From Novosphingobium sediminicola (GTDB lineage: Bacteria > Pseudomonadota > Alphaproteobacteria > Sphingomonadales > Sphingomonadaceae): a DNA stretch of 64,000 nucleotides. Below the pieces are notes generated by a model, which searched no databases, was not told the origin of the DNA, and saw only the letters and a program-made list of their open reading frames with translations. How positions within the stretch are numbered: position 1 is the stretch's first letter; each line of letters begins with the position of its first letter. The position numbers and the translations under genes were made by a program. Shown piece after piece: positions 60,709-64,000 of this stretch. The stretch spans positions 434,001-498,000 of the forward strand of contig NZ_JACIDX010000001.1 of NCBI RefSeq assembly GCF_014196525.1. Reading direction: 5' to 3'.

Positions 60709-60903
60709 ATGGGCATGCCAATCCCTTTCAAGTCTTTCACCGTTGACCGCACGCAGATTACCGACATCGAAAAGTGGATCGGTGACGGCAATAATCTGGG
60801 CGAAGTGGAAATCCGCAATTTCCTTGGCAAGATCCGCGTCGATGTTCAGAATGAAGTGGATGAGGACCGGCTGCGCTCCTTCTGCGATCGCACCCGCGAT
60901 TGA
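60709..60903 (+). CDS. Small protein of unknown function
   Basis: A 64-residue soluble protein with a good GAGGAAA site seven or so bases before the ATG. It is mixed in charge and acidic overall, with a compact helix-rich pattern (ITDIEKWIGDGNNLGEVEIRN). The codon use looks like real coding sequence. No family was recognised. It stands alone between the repeat block and serS. Confidence 0.6.
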   Translation: MGMPIPFKSFTVDRTQITDIEKWIGDGNNLGEVEIRNFLGKIRVDVQNEVDEDRLRSFCDRTRD

Positions 60904-60917
60904 AAATTTTGTGATGC

Positions 60918-60937
60918 GGCGGGCCTCAGCGCCCGCC
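60918..60937 (+). terminator. Hairpin after the small-protein gene
   Basis: GGCGGGC (60918-60924) pairs with GCCCGCC (60931-60937) around six bases, 15 bases after the stop. There is no T run, so a terminator role is only possible. Confidence 0.35.
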
Positions 60938-61026
60938 CACAGTATCAGGCCGGATGGCCGGGGCTGATGGCGCAATCCCCATAGGGACTTGACCAAAACC
61001 GGCCCACCCCATACCCGCCTTACCCT

Positions 61027-62298
61027 ATGCACGACATTCGATTCATCCGCGAAAACCCCGCAGCTTTTGACGCCGGCCTTGCGCGCCGTGGTCTTGAGCC
61101 GCTTTCGGCCACTATTCTTGAGGCGGACGCGCAGGCGCGCTCGGCTCAGACCTCGGTGGACACGATGCTGGCGACGCGCAATGCCGCGTCCAAGCAGATC
61201 GGCGCGCTGATGGGCAAGGGTGACAAGGAAGGCGCGGCCGCGCTCAAGGCCGAGGTCGAGGCGATCAAACTCGATCTGCCCGCCAAGGAAGAAGCCAAGC
61301 GGAGCGCCGACAAGGTGCTGGTCGATCTGCTCTCCACGATCCCCAACCTGCCCGTTGATGAAGTGCCGCAGGGCGCGGACGAGAATGACAATGCCGAAGT
61401 GGCCCGCTGGGGCGAACCGGTCGAAATCGCCAATGCACGCGAGCATTTCGACATCGGCGCCGCGCTGGGCCTCGATTTCGAAAGCGCGCAGGTAGTTTCG
61501 GGCGCACGCTTTGCCTATCTGCGCGGGCCTATTGCGCGTTTAAACCGCGCCATCGGCCAATTCATGCTCGACACCCACACCGAGACTTTCGGCTATCAGG
61601 AAGTCGTGCCCCCCGTGCTGGTGCGCGACGATGCGCTTTTCGGCACCGCGCAATTGCCCAAGTTTGCCGAAGACCTGTTTGCCACCACCGATGGCCGCTG
61701 GCTGATCCCCACCGCCGAAGTGTCGCTGACCAATCTGGTGCGCGAACAGATCCTCGACGGCGACCTGCCCTTGCGCTTCACCGCCCTTACCCTCTGCTTC
61801 CGCAGCGAAGCGGGCGCGGCGGGCAAGGACACGCGCGGCCTGATCCGTCAGCATCAGTTCGACAAGTGCGAACTCGTCTCCATCACCACGCCCGAACAAA
61901 GCGATGATGAACACGAGCGCATGACGGGGGCTGCCGAACATATCCTGCAAAGCCTTGACCTGCCCTATCGCCGGATCCTGCTGTGCAGCGGCGACATGGG
62001 CTTTTCCGCGCGCAAGACCTATGACCTCGAAGTCTGGCTGCCGGGTCAGGGCAAGTATCGCGAGATCAGCTCCTGCTCGAACTGCGGCGATTTTCAGGCA
62101 CGCCGCATGAACGCGCGCTATCGCCCTGCGGGTGAGAAGGGCACGAAATTCGTTCACACGCTCAACGGTTCGGGCCTTGCCGTGGGCCGCACGCTGGTGG
62201 CGATCCTCGAAAACTATCAGAACGAAGATGGCTCGGTGACCATTCCCGAGGTGCTGCGCCCCTATATGGGCGGGCTGGATCGCATCACCGCGCTCTAA
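61027..62298 (+). CDS. serS: Seryl-tRNA synthetase
   Basis: A 423-residue class II synthetase that charges tRNA-Ser in the cytoplasm. It starts [18 protein letters not shown] and has the long antiparallel coiled-coil arm at about residues 30-100. Motif 2 is [17 protein letters not shown], then RQHQFDKCE. Motif 3 is [19 protein letters not shown], followed by [13 protein letters not shown]. Length and motifs are normal. It begins the conserved serS-(small gene)-surE-LysM order. Confidence 0.97.
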   Translation: MHDIRFIRENPAAFDAGLARRGLEPLSATILEADAQARSAQTSVDTMLATRNAASKQIGALMGKGDKEGAAALKAEVEAIKLDLPAKEEAKRSADKVLVDLLSTIPNLPVDEVPQGADENDNAEVARWGEPVEIANAREHFDIGAALGLDFESAQVVSGARFAYLRGPIARLNRAIGQFMLDTHTETFGYQEVVPPVLVRDDALFGTAQLPKFAEDLFATTDGRWLIPTAEVSLTNLVREQILDGDLPLRFTALTLCFRSEAGAAGKDTRGLIRQHQFDKCELVSITTPEQSDDEHERMTGAAEHILQSLDLPYRRILLCSGDMGFSARKTYDLEVWLPGQGKYREISSCSNCGDFQARRMNARYRPAGEKGTKFVHTLNGSGLAVGRTLVAILENYQNEDGSVTIPEVLRPYMGGLDRITAL

Positions 62299-62364
62299 CC
62301 GATCATGGAACCTTTGCCGCCGGTGCCTCTTCCATCAGGCATCGGCAGCAAAGGAGCGCGGACC

Positions 62365-62622
62365 ATGACAGAACAGCGGAGCGAACCCCGGATCATCGTG
62401 GTCGAAAGAAGCAGCACCGGCACCATCCTGCTGGTCATCCTGCTGCTGGCGGTGCTGGTGGGCGGGCTGGTCCTGTTTAACCGGTATGATGCCAGCGAAA
62501 CCGCCAAAAGCAACGCCATCGACCACACCGCCGACCAGATCGGCAAAGCCATCGACAAGGCCGCAGACAAGGCCGACGATGCGGTCGATGATGCCGCCAA
62601 GGCGGCCAAAAAACATATTTGA
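62365..62622 (+). CDS. Small single-pass membrane protein
   Basis: 85 residues from the ATG at 62365, which has AAGGAG nine bases upstream; a start at 62305 lacks this. One TM segment (GTILLVILLLAVLVGGLVLF) is followed by an Ala/Lys/Asp-rich, coiled-coil-like tail (IGKAIDKAADKADDAVDDA) probably exposed to the periplasm. No family was recognised. It is located between serS and surE. Confidence 0.7.
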   Translation: MTEQRSEPRIIVVERSSTGTILLVILLLAVLVGGLVLFNRYDASETAKSNAIDHTADQIGKAIDKAADKADDAVDDAAKAAKKHI

Positions 62623-62761
62623 CCCCCAAGACTGGCCCATTTTGGAAATCTGACCGCCAAATCGACCAAGAAATCCCTGTCGCGCCGTCCTGCTTTCGTT
62701 GCGGGGCGGCGCGCTTGGCTGTAAGGCCGGGTGGTTGATTTCTTAATGAAAGGGCCAAGGC

Positions 62762-63526
62762 ATGCGCATCCTCCTGACCAATGACGACGGGATTCACGCG
62801 CCCGGCCTCAAGGTTCTGGAAGCCATCGCGCGCACCCTTTCCGACGACATCTGGATCGTGGCGCCTTCCGAGGAGCAATCGGGAGCCGGGCACAGCCTGA
62901 CGCTGACGCGCCCGGTGCGGCTGCGCTGTCATGGCGAGCGCCGCTTTTCGGTCACCGGTACGCCCACCGATTCGGTCACGCTGGCCCTGCGCAAGGTCTT
63001 GCCCGAGGCGCCCGATCTGATCCTGTCGGGCGTCAATCGCGGCGCCAATCTGGGCGATGACGTGACCTATTCGGGCACGGTCTCGGCCGCGATGGAGGGC
63101 ACGCTGGCGGGCATCCGCTCGATCGCGCTGTCTCAGGTCTATTCCAAGGAGGGCGTGGGCGACGATGTTTCCTTCGATGCCGCCGAGCAATGGGGCGAAA
63201 AGGTGCTGCGCCCACTGATCGACACGCCTTTTGCGCCGCGTACGCTGGTCAATGTCAATTTCCCCCCCTTGCGCGCCGGTGACGTTCAGGGCATCCGCGT
63301 GGTGCGTCAGGGCTTTCACGATTACGCCCGCGGATCGGTGGTCGAAAGCGTCGACCCGCGCGGCTATCCCTATTTCTGGTTCGGCCTGCACGGTATCGAA
63401 CATACGCTGGGCCACCGCACTGATCTTGAGGCGATTGCCGACGGCTTCATCTCGGTCACCCCGCTTCAGCTTGATCTGACGCATGACGCCTCGCTGGCCG
63501 CGCTGGCCGGGCGGTTCGCTCAATGA
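62762..63526 (+). CDS. surE: 5'/3'-nucleotidase SurE
   Basis: A 254-residue metal-dependent nucleoside-monophosphate phosphatase. The N terminus RILLTNDDGIHAPGL carries the metal-binding DD pair. Further conserved elements are PSEEQSGAGHSLTLTRPVR, GTPTDSV and SGVNRGANLGDDVTYSGTV, then AAMEG. These belong to the SurE catalytic core used in stationary-phase survival. The stop overlaps the next gene's start by ATGA. Confidence 0.97.
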   Translation: MRILLTNDDGIHAPGLKVLEAIARTLSDDIWIVAPSEEQSGAGHSLTLTRPVRLRCHGERRFSVTGTPTDSVTLALRKVLPEAPDLILSGVNRGANLGDDVTYSGTVSAAMEGTLAGIRSIALSQVYSKEGVGDDVSFDAAEQWGEKVLRPLIDTPFAPRTLVNVNFPPLRAGDVQGIRVVRQGFHDYARGSVVESVDPRGYPYFWFGLHGIEHTLGHRTDLEAIADGFISVTPLQLDLTHDASLAALAGRFAQ

Positions 63527-64000
63527 GCAAAGCGCGTTGGCGCATGGCCGCGCTGGTGGCGGGTTCGCTGATCATCGGCGCGCCCGGTGCTTGGGCGCAG
63601 ACGGCCAAGAGCCGCCCCCGCGCCGAAGGCGATCTGCCCACGCCGCTGCCGCTGGAAGAAGAGAGCGAGCATGTGGTGGTGCCGGGCGAAACGCTGGGCG
63701 GGATCGCGAACCGGGCCAAGGTGCCCAAGATCCTGATCATCGAGGCCAACCACCTCAAGCCGCCGCATTACGCGGTCCATGCCGGGCAAAAGCTGTTTCT
63801 GCCGCGCACGCGCCACCATGTGGTCAAGGCGGGCGAAACGGGTTTCGACATCGCCTATCGCTATGGCGTATCCTACCCTTCCATCGCGGTGGCCAATGGG
63901 CTGGAGCCCAATGCTCGGCTGCGTGAGGGACAGAAGCTGTTGATCCCCACCGTGCTGAAGCCCGATGGCGCGGGCAAAGCGGATATGGCCAAGACGAATG
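63523..64000 (+). CDS. LysM-domain exported protein, probably NlpD-like (runs off the window)
   Basis: The first 159 codons of a gene overlapping surE. A signal peptide (MSKARWRMAALVAGSLIIG, ending AWAQ) precedes two LysM peptidoglycan-binding domains (HVVVPGETLGGIANRAKV; HHVVKAGETGFDIAYRYGV). In related genomes such a gene after surE usually continues into an M23 peptidase domain and takes part in cell-wall hydrolysis at division. That part lies outside the window. Confidence 0.85.
   Translation, partial: MSKARWRMAALVAGSLIIGAPGAWAQTAKSRPRAEGDLPTPLPLEEESEHVVVPGETLGGIANRAKVPKILIIEANHLKPPHYAVHAGQKLFLPRTRHHVVKAGETGFDIAYRYGVSYPSIAVANGLEPNARLREGQKLLIPTVLKPDGAGKADMAKTN

Overview
The window is a high-GC alphaproteobacterial chromosome segment. 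Gene content and order suggest Sphingomonadales, most likely a Novosphingobium relative: SPOR-domain proteins, a SapC-family protein, Hcp/NsrR, and serS-surE-LysM synteny. This assignment is an inference from content, not from a database match.

Layout. 0-12 kb is mostly housekeeping. It holds a truncated family-2 glycosyltransferase, leuB, recO, an EF-hand protein, a DUF418 membrane protein, two divergent SPOR-domain envelope proteins, the ribosome-assembly GTPase der, a CHAP hydrolase, a DUF3297 protein, a tRNA-Val(CAC), a family-4 glycosyltransferase and a small HTH protein.

12-41 kb is the striking part. Two same-strand autotransporter genes sit head to tail: a 7432-residue giant (18356-40654) followed 85 bp later by a 2064-residue one that starts at GTG. 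The giant's passenger is about 108 glycine-rich units of about 62 residues. From 21.5 to 27.5 kb these are organised into a three-unit superrepeat of about 558 bp. The giant gene shares a very AT-rich 414-bp divergent region with a sapC-family gene. Together they look like a surface-adhesin or surface-layer locus.

41-51 kb holds a possible winged-helix regulator, an orphan plus-strand terminator that may mark a small RNA, and a compact five-gene heavy-metal efflux operon. In transcription order that operon is response regulator, sensor kinase, TolC-like channel, adaptor, RND pump. The first three junctions are ATGA overlaps and the last is a 3-base gap.

51-54 kb is a nitrosative-stress module. 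An Rrf2/NsrR-like repressor and an HPP-CBS membrane protein are divergent from hcp, and a palindrome that overlaps an FNR-like box lies between them.

54-59 kb carries two tandem paralogous metallo-beta-lactamase-fold hydrolases divergent from a TetR regulator across a perfect palindrome, then an AraC regulator divergent from a cytochrome P450.

59-64 kb carries dctA, whose Shine-Dalgarno lies in a 12-bp inverted repeat, and a REPIN-like pair of inverted intergenic repeats with a large central hairpin. These are followed by a small unknown protein, serS, a small membrane protein, surE and the start of a LysM protein cut by the window end.
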